Positions 48,515 through 57,971 of a DNA stretch of 64,000 nt are shown here, one piece after another. The notes under the pieces are model-generated. The model was not told where the DNA came from, did not search any database, and was given only the letters and a program-made list of their open reading frames with translations. Position 1 is the first letter of the stretch. Each line of letters begins with the position of its first letter. Position numbers and translations under genes: made by a program. Origin of the DNA: Prochlorococcus sp. AG-402-K04 (GTDB lineage: Bacteria; Cyanobacteriota; Cyanobacteriia; PCC-6307; Cyanobiaceae); assembly GCA_003216895.1 (NCBI GenBank), contig QCID01000001.1, positions 181,385-245,384 of the forward strand, read 5' to 3'.

Positions 48515-50044
48515 ATGAAAAATCCAGAAGTAATAGTAATTGGAAGTGGAATTGGTGGATTATGTTGCGGAGGATTACTCGCAAAAGCTGGCAAAAAAGT
48601 CCTAATCCTTGAAGCTCACTCAAAACCAGGAGGAGCCGCTCATGGCTTTGAGAAAAATGGTTATAAATTTGAATCTGGTCCCTCTCTTTGGAGTGGAATA
48701 GGTACCTGGCCAACGACAAATCCATTAGGTCAAGTTCTCAAAGCTCTTAACCAAAAAGTTGAATTAATTAAATATCAGGATTGGAATGTTCAAATTCCTG
48801 AAGGCGACTACACGATTGGAGTTGGAGATAGAAGATTCCTTGATCAGATCAATTCAATTAGCGGAAATGATGCCATTAAAGAATGGGAAAATTTTATTCA
48901 AGTGATTAAACCGATTGGTGCAGCAGCTAATGCAATTCCCCTAATAGCGCTAAATCAAAACAAGGAAACTATTTTTCAGCTCTTAAGACGTAGTAAAACA
49001 CTCCTCTCTCACTTGAAATCTTTTAAATACCTAGGAGGTGCTTTTGGAAATTTAGTTGATGAACATCTTAAAGATCCATTTTTACGAAATTGGGTTGATT
49101 TACTTTCCTTTCTAATAAGCGGTTTATCGAAAGACGAAACGAATGCCGCTGCGATGGCAACCCTTTTTGATGATTGGTTTAAACCGGATGCCTACCTGGA
49201 ATATCCAAAGGGAGGAAGTGAATCTATCGTTAAAGCTCTATTAAATGGAATTTACTCATTTGGAGGAAAGCTCCAACTTAATTCTAAAGTTAGTCAGATA
49301 ATTATAAAAAAGAATAAAGCAATTGGAATTGAGTTAAAAAATGGTGAGAAAATCTTTGCAGATCATATTGTTAGCAATGCAGATATTTGGAACACCCTTG
49401 ATTTAATACCAAAAGATATATCTCAAAAATGGAGAGAAGAAATGTCCATGACTCCAAAATGTAAGTCATTTCTTCATCTACATCTTGGGTTTAATGCAGA
49501 AGGACTAGAAAATATTCCACTCCATTCAATATGGGTTGATGATTGGGCTAAAGGTATTACTGCCGAAAGAAATGTAGTAGTTCTCTCTATTCCATCTGCC
49601 TTGGATCCAACAATGTCTCCCCACAACAAACACATCCTTCACGGATATACACCTGCTAATGAGCCATGGGAAATATGGAAAAATCTTAAAATTGGTACTA
49701 ACGAATATGAAAAAACAAAAGAGGAGCGATGCTCAGTATTCTGGCAACCTATAAAAAAACTAATCCCTGATATTCACGAAAGAATCGAAATAAAAATGCT
49801 AGGGACACCACTTACTCATCAAAGATTTTTAAATACAAAGAATGGAAGTTATGGTCCAGCCTTGTCGGCAGCAGAAGGGCTTTTCCCAGGGAATAAAACT
49901 CCAATTAAAAATTTTTTAATGTGTGGTTCAAGTACATTCCCAGGGATCGGCATTCCACCTGTAGCCGCCAGTGGTGCTCTGGCCGCTAATACAATTCTGG
50001 GTTCCAAATTCCAAAAGAATTTAATTGAAGAACTAGGAATATAA
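48515..50044 (+). CDS. CrtI/CrtH-like FAD-dependent carotenoid oxidoreductase
   Basis: A 509-residue flavoprotein of the phytoene desaturase / carotene isomerase / retinol saturase group: VIVIGSGIGGLCCGGLLAKA (FAD dinucleotide fold), LILEAHSKPGGAAHGFEKNG, FESGPSLWSGIG, and at the end LMCGSSTFPGIGIPPVAASG. The closest named enzymes are carotene isomerase (CrtH) and retinol saturase; the substrate here is not determined. It follows the fibrillin gene by ~95 bases, so both may serve thylakoid pigment and lipid care. Confidence 0.83.
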   Translation: MKNPEVIVIGSGIGGLCCGGLLAKAGKKVLILEAHSKPGGAAHGFEKNGYKFESGPSLWSGIGTWPTTNPLGQVLKALNQKVELIKYQDWNVQIPEGDYTIGVGDRRFLDQINSISGNDAIKEWENFIQVIKPIGAAANAIPLIALNQNKETIFQLLRRSKTLLSHLKSFKYLGGAFGNLVDEHLKDPFLRNWVDLLSFLISGLSKDETNAAAMATLFDDWFKPDAYLEYPKGGSESIVKALLNGIYSFGGKLQLNSKVSQIIIKKNKAIGIELKNGEKIFADHIVSNADIWNTLDLIPKDISQKWREEMSMTPKCKSFLHLHLGFNAEGLENIPLHSIWVDDWAKGITAERNVVVLSIPSALDPTMSPHNKHILHGYTPANEPWEIWKNLKIGTNEYEKTKEERCSVFWQPIKKLIPDIHERIEIKMLGTPLTHQRFLNTKNGSYGPALSAAEGLFPGNKTPIKNFLMCGSSTFPGIGIPPVAASGALAANTILGSKFQKNLIEELGI

Positions 50045-50067
50045 GAGCGCTTATTGTTGATTGACAA

Positions 50068-50298
50068 TTATTTAAGATCAATAGTCCAACGTCTTTGCCC
50101 CATTCGATCTGATTCTGAATAACAGTGTGCAATCAAGTCTCCATTTCTTCTCCTAACTGAACATTCTAGGCCATCCTCTGTTTTGAAGAAAGCAGAAGTA
50201 GCTGGCGAGACATCTTTTGAAAGAGGAGAACCCAGATTATTTAAAATCAAAGACCAAATCAAATCTTCATTAGCATCTTTGCTAGCTGTGAATTGCAT
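50068..50298 (-). CDS. Small soluble hypothetical protein, 76 aa
   Basis: It reads MQFTASKDANEDLIWSLILN, then FKTEDGLECSVRRRNGDLIA and a final RRWTIDLK. Beta-rich and soluble. Its start overlaps the upstream gene by 17 bases. Function unknown. Confidence 0.6.
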   Translation of the reverse strand: MQFTASKDANEDLIWSLILNNLGSPLSKDVSPATSAFFKTEDGLECSVRRRNGDLIAHCYSESDRMGQRRWTIDLK

Positions 50299-50506
50299 TT
50301 TCTGACGACTCTTTTTTATTGGAGACTGAATCTGAATTTAAGATATCAGAGCCAGGAATCCCCTTAGCAACGGAACCGATTAGAGTTGTATGAGAGGTAG
50401 GATCTTTCTTTAAAGTAGTAACTCCAAGATCATTTTTAGATACCAATATAAAAATAATGATCCCAACAAATGTCAAAACAATTCCTAAAGCTAAAGATGA
50501 GTCCAT
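50282..50506 (-). CDS. Small anchored protein, 74 aa
   Basis: An N-terminal helix (MDSSLALGIVLTFVGIIIFI) and a polar tail ending SENAIHS. Overlaps the downstream gene, so they are probably co-translated. Confidence 0.58.
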   Translation of the reverse strand: MDSSLALGIVLTFVGIIIFILVSKNDLGVTTLKKDPTSHTTLIGSVAKGIPGSDILNSDSVSNKKESSENAIHS

Positions 50507-50734
50507 ACTAAAAATTAATTATGTAATGACAAATTAATATGAAAATAAAAAGGTATATCCTATAAGGAACGAATATATGTCGGCATTAATGCAACTATCG
50601 TTTATGAATTGACTATTTCAAAGTAAAAATAATTACAAAAGAAATTTATGTATAAAATGAACTTAAATTTAGTAAAAGTTAAAAGCCGATTATTTATACA
50701 TTGATAGATAATCCATCAGGTTTGCATTTGATAA

Positions 50735-51061
50735 ATGTCAGAAGATAGTATGAATTCTAGTAATCCTGAAACAGCAGGGCATCATTGGTTCCCATTCTTG
50801 AGATATAAAAAAGAATGCGAATCCGCAGGGAAAGAAGTCAGCGTTAATGAATGGATGAGGGCGACAGGACAGCTTGATGCAAAGATTGCACATGAAGAAT
50901 CAGTAGCATTAGCAGCAAAAATCGCGGCAGAAAAAGATGCTGATGCAAAGAGAGCAATCGAGAAAGAAGCTTTAGAAAAAAAGGCTCTACTGAAAGAAGA
51001 TAAAATGAAGACAAACAAAAATCTTGAAAGTAAAGTTGAATCAAATAAGATAAAAAAGTAA
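50735..51061 (+). CDS. Coiled-coil protein with Trp-rich N-terminus, 108 aa
   Basis: The N-terminal part has HHWFPFLRYKKECESAGKEV and SVNEWMRATGQLD; the remainder is a long Ala/Glu/Lys coil. The WFPFLRYKKEC-x-x-x-G segment looks like a conserved docking motif. Function unknown. Confidence 0.62.
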   Translation: MSEDSMNSSNPETAGHHWFPFLRYKKECESAGKEVSVNEWMRATGQLDAKIAHEESVALAAKIAAEKDADAKRAIEKEALEKKALLKEDKMKTNKNLESKVESNKIKK

Positions 51062-51169
51062 TTAGCTAGATAAAAATAACCATTAAGAAGGGAAGAACCT
51101 TACAACCTTTTAATAATTTGAGCTTTAAAAAATATTTAAATGATAATAGTAATAATCGATTACAATTCA

Positions 51170-51310
51170 ATGACCTTTGCATTAGCAGCAACTGAACTTG
51201 GTCTGAGTTCATTGACCATCAATCTAGTTCTCGTAACATCTATAGTCGTTTTACTAGGATTACCAACTTTTTTTCTTCTTAAATCCGGTCAAGGCAAATC
51301 AGCATTTTAA
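51170..51310 (+). CDS. Small single-helix protein, FALA-ELG family, 46 aa
   Basis: It begins MTFALAATELGLSSLTINLV and continues with one helix and a basic end (LLKSGQGKSAF). Paralogue of 5259-5426. Layout resembles a small photosystem subunit. Function unknown. Confidence 0.6.
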   Translation: MTFALAATELGLSSLTINLVLVTSIVVLLGLPTFFLLKSGQGKSAF

Positions 51311-51495
51311 AATCTACAAAACCAGTTAATTTCTAATACATAAAGACATTTATTTTTTTCTTACAAAGATGACTATAGAATTTAATTTTCTGTAGTAAGT
51401 GAAAGAAGAACATGAGGTTTATAGATTTCGTATTTACTTATCTAAGATTTACCACCTTAGGAGGCATGCTAGATAATATATAAAAAACATATCTA

Positions 51496-51759
51496 ATGAC
51501 TAACTCACTCAACAAAGCTTTTACAGGAGTAATAGCTCTAGCTCTGGTAGTGATAGCTGTAGGCCGTATCCCCTTTTCCAGAGAAAAAGAGCTATCAAAT
51601 TTATGCAGAGAATACTACACAATGTACCTTAATCAGAATGACTACTCACTAAAAGAAAAAAACAAAAAGATCAAAGTTATTGCAAAGAAAACAGGTCTTA
51701 AAGCTGAGACAAATAATGTTGGTAATTTTTGTAATTCGTTCTATTTCAACCAAAGGTAG
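51496..51759 (+). CDS. Anchored or secreted small protein, 87 aa
   Basis: An N-terminal hydrophobic segment (~8-24) resembles a signal anchor; the rest is basic, with two Cys (ELSNLCREYYTMYLNQNDYS and VGNFCNSFYF) that could pair outside the membrane. Function unknown. Confidence 0.58.
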   Translation: MTNSLNKAFTGVIALALVVIAVGRIPFSREKELSNLCREYYTMYLNQNDYSLKEKNKKIKVIAKKTGLKAETNNVGNFCNSFYFNQR

Positions 51760-51894
51760 ATTTTAAATAAGAATATAGAACAGTTTTCTGAAAGCATTTA
51801 TTCAATTTCTAATAGGAACAAATACATCCGTAATTATATCGATAGATTTAATATCAATTTAGTAGTTAAATAAGAATAGTAACGAGGAAAAATC

Positions 51895-52068
51895 ATGAAG
51901 AAAGAAACTTCATCAAATATCCTTGAAAAAATTGATGTCGCTAAAGAAAGAATCAAGGAATTAGAAACAATGATTAATCATTGGGAAGGTATCGAAGTTG
52001 AAGGCTTTTGGGATGCTGAATGCTCTATAAATCCATCATCTCCGGCATGCCTTCTCTTTAATAATTGA
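51895..52068 (+). CDS. Small protein with CP12-like C-terminal Cys loop, 57 aa
   Basis: A helical N-terminus (EKIDVAKERIKELETMINHW) is followed by FWDAECSINPSSPACLLFNN. C-x2-NP-x4-C-x-x-F-x-x has the CP12 C-terminal spacing. The relative at 33356-33517 has the same NPSSPAC core and a Trp two to four residues before the first Cys. A redox-switched docking peptide is a possible role, inferred from motif only. Confidence 0.65.
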   Translation: MKKETSSNILEKIDVAKERIKELETMINHWEGIEVEGFWDAECSINPSSPACLLFNN

Positions 52069-52282
52069 CCTTCAATCGGTAAAACTTTAAGTCAGCTCAA
52101 GCAAAACATCTCAGATCAAAAGCTATTCTAATAATCTTATTAGTGATTAAAAATCAACTCAAAGACAAAAAGAATCACTTAACGAGACGCAAAGGTATTT
52201 TTCTTTAACTGGTGAAATCTACATTTTTAAACTCATGGTTCACAAAAAAATTTTATAGAGTAAAAAAAATTGTAGATAAAAA

Positions 52283-52843
52283 ATGACGGAGCCATCAAAA
52301 GTCGTGTCAGCCAGTGACTTTGATGATTGGTTTTCTTTGAACGACACTGTTATGGGTGGTTCAAGTAAGGCAGTTTGTAGATCTTCCTCAAAAGGCCTTT
52401 CCCTGGAAGGTGTTGTAGTTGAGGAAAAAGGAGGTTTTGTTAGTTGCAAATCTCCAATATTTTCACCTGTTCTAAATTTATCCAATTATCAAGGTTTTGA
52501 ATTAAAAATTGAAGGTAAAGGTCGAACTTTAAAATTTGGAGTGTCATGTAAATATGGAATTTTTGGATTAAGAGGATTTTTCTTGGACAAATCACCTGGT
52601 GGGCTCAGATGGGTAGCAGAAATAGAAACAAAAAGATTTGGGACAACAACTATCAAAGTACCTTTTGAAAACCTTGAACCAACAGTTCTTGCAAAAAAAA
52701 TTTCTATACCAATTACATTTAAATCAGAATCTATAACCCAATTTCAATTACTACATTCCAAATTTGGTAAACCAGGAGAATTGAATCCTGGCTTTAAGCC
52801 TGGCAAAATAAATTTTGTTTTACAGTCGATTAGTGTCTATTAG
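52283..52843 (+). CDS. CIA30 (NDUFAF1-like) protein
   Basis: A 186-residue jelly-roll-like protein: DDWFSLNDTVMGGSSKAVCR is the CIA30 opening, then GFVSCKSPIF, YQGFELKIEGKGRTLKF and a late TQFQLLHSKFG. In mitochondria the family assembles complex I; cyanobacterial members have unclear roles, perhaps in NDH-1 or membrane assembly. Cytoplasmic, single gene. Confidence 0.87.
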   Translation: MTEPSKVVSASDFDDWFSLNDTVMGGSSKAVCRSSSKGLSLEGVVVEEKGGFVSCKSPIFSPVLNLSNYQGFELKIEGKGRTLKFGVSCKYGIFGLRGFFLDKSPGGLRWVAEIETKRFGTTTIKVPFENLEPTVLAKKISIPITFKSESITQFQLLHSKFGKPGELNPGFKPGKINFVLQSISVY

Positions 52844-53040
52844 CACAATTAGAAAAAAATATATGTATATTGTTCTGATTTTATAGGTAATAAAAATACA
52901 ATGAATTTAAAAGTATTTCTCAAAGGAATGGACCGTATAACAAATTAAATCTATGAAAAAATTTTTTTATTGTATAGACTTTAATTAATTCAGAAAACGT
53001 CCTTTCAATGGGAGTGCTCTAAATATATAACCTCAATAAA

Positions 53041-54516
53041 ATGAAGAACAAAGACTTACCACCGATATGTGGTTTTGAATTTGAAATTAATAAGTTAGTA
53101 AATAAAGAAAGAGATAGTAGACAATTCGAAGAACAGTCAAGGCTAGAGAATGTGAATTCAGGATTTGCATGTGCCCTCCATATGCATCAACCGATAATTC
53201 CAGCAGGTGAGAATGGAAAGCTCATTTCACATTTGCAATATATGTTTGAGCACACTTCAGAAGGAGATAATCACAATGCTGAACCATTTGCTCAATGCTA
53301 TAAACGTTTGGCTCAAATCATTCCAAGCCTGATAGATGAAGGATATGATCCCAAAATAATGCTTGATTACTCCGGGAATCTTCTTTGGGGAATCGAACAA
53401 ATGGGTCGCGAGGATATTCTCAAATCGTTAAAACTCCTAGCGTGTGATCAGACAGTTCAACCACATGTTGAATGGCTAGGGACCTTTTGGAGTCATGCTG
53501 TAGCCTCTTCGACTCCACCTTCTGACTTTAAATTACAGATAACAGCCTGGCAGCACCACTTCTCGTCATTATTTGGAGAAGATGCATTGCGTCGAGTAAA
53601 TGGGTTCTCTCTTCCTGAGATGCATCTTCCAAACCATCCGGATGTTCTATTTCAGTTAATCAAAGCTCTTAAGGAATGTGGATATCGTTGGGTAATGGTT
53701 CAAGAACATAGTGTTCAAAATATAGATGGCTCTAATCTAAGAGACGAGCAAAAATATATTCCCAATAGGCTCAAAGCTCAAAGTAGTAATGGAGAGACCA
53801 TCTCTATTATTTCACTAATAAAAACTCAAGGATCAGATACAAAGCTTGTTGGACAAATGCAACCTTATTACGAGGCAATAGGGCTAAATAAGCAATATTT
53901 AGGTCAACATAATATCCCCTCGCTGGTTTCCCAAATTGCTGATGGAGAAAATGGCGGTGTAATGATGAACGAATTTCCTCAAGCTTTTATTCAGGCTTAT
54001 AAAAGAATTGGTCCAAAAAACGACATAAGCCCCACAATTGCCATGAACGGATCTGAATACCTCGACTTCCTGGAGACTTTAGATATTGATGAAAATAATT
54101 ATCCATTGATACAAGCAGTCGGTCAAGACAGAATATGGGAAAAAATCTCAGGGCCTATAACGCCTACATTGGTTAAAAAAGCAATTAATGAATTAAAAGA
54201 GGAAGATCAATCTTTTTCTTTGAGTGGAGCCAGCTGGACTAACGATTTGAGTTGGGAAGATGGATATATAAATGTTTTAGAACCAATTTCAAAACTTAGT
54301 TCCTATTTTCACGAAAAATTTGACCATTTATTAGTTCAAAATCCATCGTTAACGAAAACCCATGGCTATCAAGAAGCGCTCCTATACCTTTTGCTATTAG
54401 AGACTAGCTGCTTCCGTTATTGGGGACAGGGAAAATGGACTGAATATGCTAAAACGATCTTCAAAAAAGGTGAAGAGGTGATTAGAAACTTTGAAATTAC
54501 AGCACAGAGCAGTTAA
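53041..54516 (+). CDS. Glycoside hydrolase family 57 protein
   Basis: A 491-residue GH57 (beta/alpha)7-barrel: CALHMHQPIIPAGENGKLIS at the N-terminus (His of the barrel), YSGNLLWGIEQMG, EWLGTFWSHAV, the nucleophile region NGFSLPEMHLP (Glu), and a C-terminal domain. The family includes alpha-amylases, 4-alpha-glucanotransferases and branching enzymes, so a role in glycogen metabolism is likely; the exact activity cannot be read here. Confidence 0.88.
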   Translation: MKNKDLPPICGFEFEINKLVNKERDSRQFEEQSRLENVNSGFACALHMHQPIIPAGENGKLISHLQYMFEHTSEGDNHNAEPFAQCYKRLAQIIPSLIDEGYDPKIMLDYSGNLLWGIEQMGREDILKSLKLLACDQTVQPHVEWLGTFWSHAVASSTPPSDFKLQITAWQHHFSSLFGEDALRRVNGFSLPEMHLPNHPDVLFQLIKALKECGYRWVMVQEHSVQNIDGSNLRDEQKYIPNRLKAQSSNGETISIISLIKTQGSDTKLVGQMQPYYEAIGLNKQYLGQHNIPSLVSQIADGENGGVMMNEFPQAFIQAYKRIGPKNDISPTIAMNGSEYLDFLETLDIDENNYPLIQAVGQDRIWEKISGPITPTLVKKAINELKEEDQSFSLSGASWTNDLSWEDGYINVLEPISKLSSYFHEKFDHLLVQNPSLTKTHGYQEALLYLLLLETSCFRYWGQGKWTEYAKTIFKKGEEVIRNFEITAQSS

Positions 54517-54606
54517 TCAATTTTGTAAAGGCATCAATTAAGAAAAAGAAATAACTAGCAAAAAATTATTTTTTGCGTTAAGGTCACCGACCAAAGCTTT
54601 AATAAA

Positions 54607-54798
54607 ATGACTAGTACAAGTTTTGATAAAAATGGACTGGATAAAGCAGGTATTCATTGGATGCAATATCTTTCAATGACATCAATGTCATTGCTTATAT
54701 TTCTCGTAGCATTAGACAAAGCCGTTCCTAGCTTTCATCATTTTGTTTTAATTTCAATGGCCAAAGCAGGAATTATTTGTAATGGGATAGCTGGATAA
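54607..54798 (+). CDS. Small two-helix membrane protein, 63 aa
   Basis: It reads MTSTSFDKNGLDKAGIHWMQ, then a helix (~22-36) and a second weaker one. Function unknown. Confidence 0.55.
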   Translation: MTSTSFDKNGLDKAGIHWMQYLSMTSMSLLIFLVALDKAVPSFHHFVLISMAKAGIICNGIAG

Positions 54799-54846
54799 CA
54801 TACATTGACAGATCCACTGATCTCACCAAAGAAAAAATATTAAACT

Positions 54847-54981
54847 ATGAAAGGAAAAATCAATCCAGACAACGATGGTTATGATCCATCAGAGGAATAC
54901 TTCAAAAAGGAAGGTGACGCATATGAAAATGAAACTGAAGAATATTTCCCAGAAGAAACTTCAAAGCCACCCCATTATTGA
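54847..54981 (+). CDS. Small acidic protein, 44 aa
   Basis: Very acidic and aromatic: NPDNDGYDPSEEYFKKEGDA then EETEEYFPEE-like repeats ending PPHY. Probably disordered. Function unknown. Confidence 0.5.
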   Translation: MKGKINPDNDGYDPSEEYFKKEGDAYENETEEYFPEETSKPPHY

Positions 54982-55026
54982 GGAAACAAAAAAAAGCTGA
55001 TGATAATTAAAATCAACTAATGATTA

Positions 55027-55197
55027 TTATCTATGTGAAATGTACGTACCTTCTGGATAGAGCCTTGAAATTGCATTAAATCGCTTTGATATTTGTCGTT
55101 CTTTGTCAATATTAACTTTACGATTAAGAACCAAAACGTTGTGAACCATCCATAGAAAAAAGCCAACAAGCCAATACCAAGATATGGGATGAGCCAA
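55027..55197 (-). CDS. Small anchored protein, 56 aa (TTG start)
   Basis: It starts MAHPISWYWLVGFFLWMVHN, then basic VLNRKVNIDKERQISKRFNA and ends YPEGTYISHR. TTG is the only start after upstream stops. Function unknown. Confidence 0.55.
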   Translation of the reverse strand: MAHPISWYWLVGFFLWMVHNVLVLNRKVNIDKERQISKRFNAISRLYPEGTYISHR

Positions 55198-55578
55198 AAT
55201 TTTTATATATCATCTAATTTTAAGATGGCAATTATGTCCTTTTTTTTCATAAGTATTTAAACCTTTTGTTATTACCCCAACATCAAAATTAGATTTTTAA
55301 AAATGATTACACAAGACTTTTGCTCTTCTGACCACATCAACAGCTAAGTAGGAACAGGTAGAACTGCTCAAGTCATTTATTAAAAATGAAAATATTTTTA
55401 TAAATCAAGCGAATGCATACTTATTCCTACTGGATTATTCATAGATTTTTCGACCATTTTTGCTTGCAAGCAAAGGGAGTGTATTTACTTCTCTGATTTG
55501 AGATTGAAATTCCAAAAGTATATTGCATTATTAAAGAGCTGTGATTTTCTCTAGTTTTTATTTTTTTGGTGAATAAGT
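55198..55578. other. Intergenic, no firm gene
   Basis: A minus-strand frame (55439-55627) exists but overlaps the better-supported Cys-rich gene and lacks protein-like features. Otherwise empty. Confidence 0.4.
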
Positions 55579-55737
55579 CTAAAAATATGAGCTTTTCAAA
55601 TGCCTTTCCATACATATAGTTTGGCAATCGTTCTCTTCCGCACTGCTAGATATTGAACAATATGTTACACACTCAAGATAATCTTCAATTGGATCAACTT
55701 GGCCTTGAGACATTTTCTTAGCATCAATCGTATTCAT
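55579..55737 (-). CDS. Small Cys-rich protein, 52 aa
   Basis: It reads MNTIDAKKMSQGQVDPIEDY, then LECVTYCSISSS and NDCQTICMERHL. The paired C-x3-C spacings, as in twin CX3C-like helices, suggest two disulfides or a metal site. Function unknown. Confidence 0.6.
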   Translation of the reverse strand: MNTIDAKKMSQGQVDPIEDYLECVTYCSISSSAEENDCQTICMERHLKSSYF

Positions 55738-55974
55738 AAAAGACCCCTACAATTATAGTTAATCTATCCTTTCTTTTTATTTTTTTCTATCGGTATTACT
55801 TCCTAACTTATACGCATAAGAAAAACTGATATATGAATCATATTTTAACTAAACGTAATGACAAAATAGGGATTAATCTTCATTTCAATATCTCATATTA
55901 ATAGTTATATAAAAAAAATCGCATAAAAAAAGAAAAGCTGTAAACAACTAACTCATATTAAAATAATTTTTGTG

Positions 55975-56154
55975 CTATTTTCTTAATTTTATTCTTATTC
56001 CTATTCTTTTTCTAATAGGTTTTATCGGAATCATATCTTTCATTTGATCATCTATTTGCTTTCTAATTAAATTTCTAAATAATTTAGAAAGCAACACCAA
56101 ACTAAAAAGAGATAATATAATTGTCCCCAATGCAATTAATGAATAAGCATCCAT
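55975..56154 (-). CDS. Small anchored basic protein, 59 aa
   Basis: The preferred start is MDAYSLIALGTIILSLFSLV (56154), right after the upstream gene's stop; a longer frame would overlap that gene. One helix, then a very basic end (KPIRKRIGIRIKLRK). Function unknown. Confidence 0.55.
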   Translation of the reverse strand: MDAYSLIALGTIILSLFSLVLLSKLFRNLIRKQIDDQMKDMIPIKPIRKRIGIRIKLRK

Positions 56155-56155
56155 T

Positions 56156-56419
56156 TCAAAGTTCTCTATATATTGCCCATTCATCACCATCAGCAGTGAC
56201 TTCAGAAAGTAACGCAACAGCTATGTCAGACTGATCAGAGCGTTTAACAATAATCTCTTTACCACCCATATATGGATCATTGAACTCTGATTTTGAACGG
56301 CTAGCTTCTAGCTGTTCAGATGGTGTGAGAACTTCAAGAATTTTTATCCATATCTCATCATCTGAAGCGAAAGGAGAAACAGAAAATTTACTCGGGCTAC
56401 TTCCTTTTTCTTTATCCAT
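56156..56419 (-). CDS. Small soluble hypothetical protein, 87 aa
   Basis: It reads MDKEKGSSPSKFSVSPFASD, then EIWIKILEVLTPSEQLEASR and a beta end with EWAIYREL. It is packed against its neighbours on the same strand. Function unknown. Confidence 0.58.
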   Translation of the reverse strand: MDKEKGSSPSKFSVSPFASDDEIWIKILEVLTPSEQLEASRSKSEFNDPYMGGKEIIVKRSDQSDIAVALLSEVTADGDEWAIYREL

Positions 56420-56424
56420 ATTAT

Positions 56425-56628
56425 TTAATTTTTAGCTTTAATCTCTTTAACTTCATTAATTAATCGCTCTTGTCGTTCAGGGGTAATAAATCCAAGAGAT
56501 CCACACTCATTAATATCTTGTATTGGATCTGATAATCCATCGTGTTTCTCTAGCCATCCCTCCGTGCATCCTTTACATGCTAATTCATTTAATTCATTAG
56601 CTAAAGACTTGGCTTTCAATCTATCCAT
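56425..56628 (-). CDS. Small Cys-containing helical protein, 67 aa
   Basis: It starts MDRLKAKSLANELNELACKG and contains CKGCTEGWLEKHDG and NECGSLGFITPERQERLINE. Three Cys in a helical frame may bind a metal. First of three packed minus-strand genes. Confidence 0.6.
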   Translation of the reverse strand: MDRLKAKSLANELNELACKGCTEGWLEKHDGLSDPIQDINECGSLGFITPERQERLINEVKEIKAKN

Positions 56629-56796
56629 CAATAAAAATTTAATTAATTCTTTCTTTCTACTCTACAGTCATTCGATATTTAAAGGAAAAAAATTAATAGC
56701 CTTATTCAACAAAATTGTAAAGTTGGAAAATTTACACCCTTTTAATAGATAAGTGGAATCAAAGAAAATAAGAACCAAAACAATCTAGTTAGGAAC

Positions 56797-56949
56797 TCAT
56801 GCAGCTTCTTTTTTTAATTCACGATAAATAGAAATGTCTATAGGTCTATTCACATCAGATTGAAAATCAACAATGTCTTGATAAATCTCATTAGGTAAAG
56901 GTTGCATTTCGCATCTTGAATAACATTTGTTGTTGTCATGCTTTTTCAT
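56797..56949 (-). CDS. Small soluble protein, 50 aa
   Basis: The preferred start gives MKKHDNNKCYSRCEMQPLPN; a longer frame to 57042 has a weak leader. The end reads RPIDISIYRELKKEAA. Contains a C-x3-C pair. Function unknown. Confidence 0.5.
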   Translation of the reverse strand: MKKHDNNKCYSRCEMQPLPNEIYQDIVDFQSDVNRPIDISIYRELKKEAA

Positions 56950-57163
56950 TGAAAACCTGTTGCCTAAGCGTTTAAAGATAGACAATGTCACAATGCAACT
57001 TGAGTTAGTTATATCGTTAGAAGCTGTAGATGCAATACGCAAAACTACTAGCCTTCTCTATTAATTGAGTGAGTAGTTATTACTAATATTATTTTTTTGT
57101 AGCAGTTGCCACTTCATATCATTTTGTATAAAAAGCAAAATTTAAAAAGAGTATTAAAAAAAG

Positions 57164-57325
57164 ATGTCTTTATCTCCAAATCAGATGACTCCGTACATAA
57201 AAAAAATTCAACAGAAATTTGATGAAGCTCAAACGTTTTTAGTGAAAAATGGTTTTCACCAAGCCACAAAAGGGCTTTTACAAGACATCGAAAACGCTAA
57301 CGGCAAAAATAAAAAAACAAAATAA
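57164..57325 (+). CDS. Small helical protein, 53 aa
   Basis: It reads MSLSPNQMTPYIKKIQQKFD, then FLVKNGFHQATKGLLQDIEN and a basic tail. Function unknown. Confidence 0.55.
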   Translation: MSLSPNQMTPYIKKIQQKFDEAQTFLVKNGFHQATKGLLQDIENANGKNKKTK

Positions 57326-57424
57326 CATCATTCCTATGAGATGAAATCGAAAACAACAAAGTATTTAGGGAGACAATTAAAATGGTAAGCATGTATATCC
57401 TCTAAAATTCATTTACATTTTTCC

Positions 57425-57726
57425 ATGGCAACTGAAATCACTGTTTCAGACTTCAAGCTTAGCAATACTTTTTCAGAGTATTGCACTCATGTGAATGAGC
57501 CAGAGCAGCAGAAGATATTTAGAGAGATGGGAGTTAAACTTTTTATATCTGCGAATGTATAGGAGACTCAAAAAGAGCAACTGTAATGTTTGAAGGACCA
57601 GAGAATATTTTATATAACATTTTTATCAATTCGGGAACAAAGCCTATTGTTGAAGCCTCTGGTCATATTTATGAAGAAACAAAAATCACAAGATGGATAA
57701 ACAATTGTTTTAACTGCTCATTTTAA
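57425..57726 (+). pseudogene. Frameshifted DUF3764 gene
   Basis: The first frame reads MATEITVSDFKLSNTFSEYC through REMGVKLF, then stops. With one extra base in the TTTTT run the reading continues as YICECIGDSKRATVMFEGPE through EETKITRWIN, giving a complete DUF3764 domain (final T-x-W). A single-base loss has broken it, or the base was missed in sequencing. Confidence 0.72.
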
Positions 57727-57740
57727 CGCGTTGGAGTTCG

Positions 57741-57890
57741 TCAAGTAATTGTATCTGGAATCATAGGTATTGAATGTTGTTTGCCGTCTGGGCTTACATA
57801 TATATTCTCTTTCCCATATTCTGTATCAATGATTTTTTCAAAATGAGTCCCCTTTGGAAGATGTAAAAAATATTTTTGTGCTCTATTCAT
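57741..57890 (-). CDS. Small hypothetical protein, 49 aa
   Basis: It reads MNRAQKYFLHLPKGTHFEKI, then YGKENIYVSPDGKQHSIPMI. Beta-rich, soluble. Its stop is 15 bases from the convergent DUF3764 pseudogene. Function unknown. Confidence 0.55.
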   Translation of the reverse strand: MNRAQKYFLHLPKGTHFEKIIDTEYGKENIYVSPDGKQHSIPMIPDTIT

Positions 57891-57971
57891 TTTATTTATA
57901 CAGTTATTTAAAAAATAACTAGCATTTTTCCCAACGACAACAAATTGATTGTTTTATGAAAGTTTTGGTGG

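Noticed and set aside
50040..50062. AGAGCGCTT(A/G)TTGTTGAT shared with 62603
   Set aside because: An isolated 18-base similarity with one mismatch and no matching context; probably chance or an old repeat fragment.
55439..55627. 62-codon minus-strand frame
   Set aside because: Overlaps the Cys-rich gene at 55579-55737 in another frame and lacks protein-like features.
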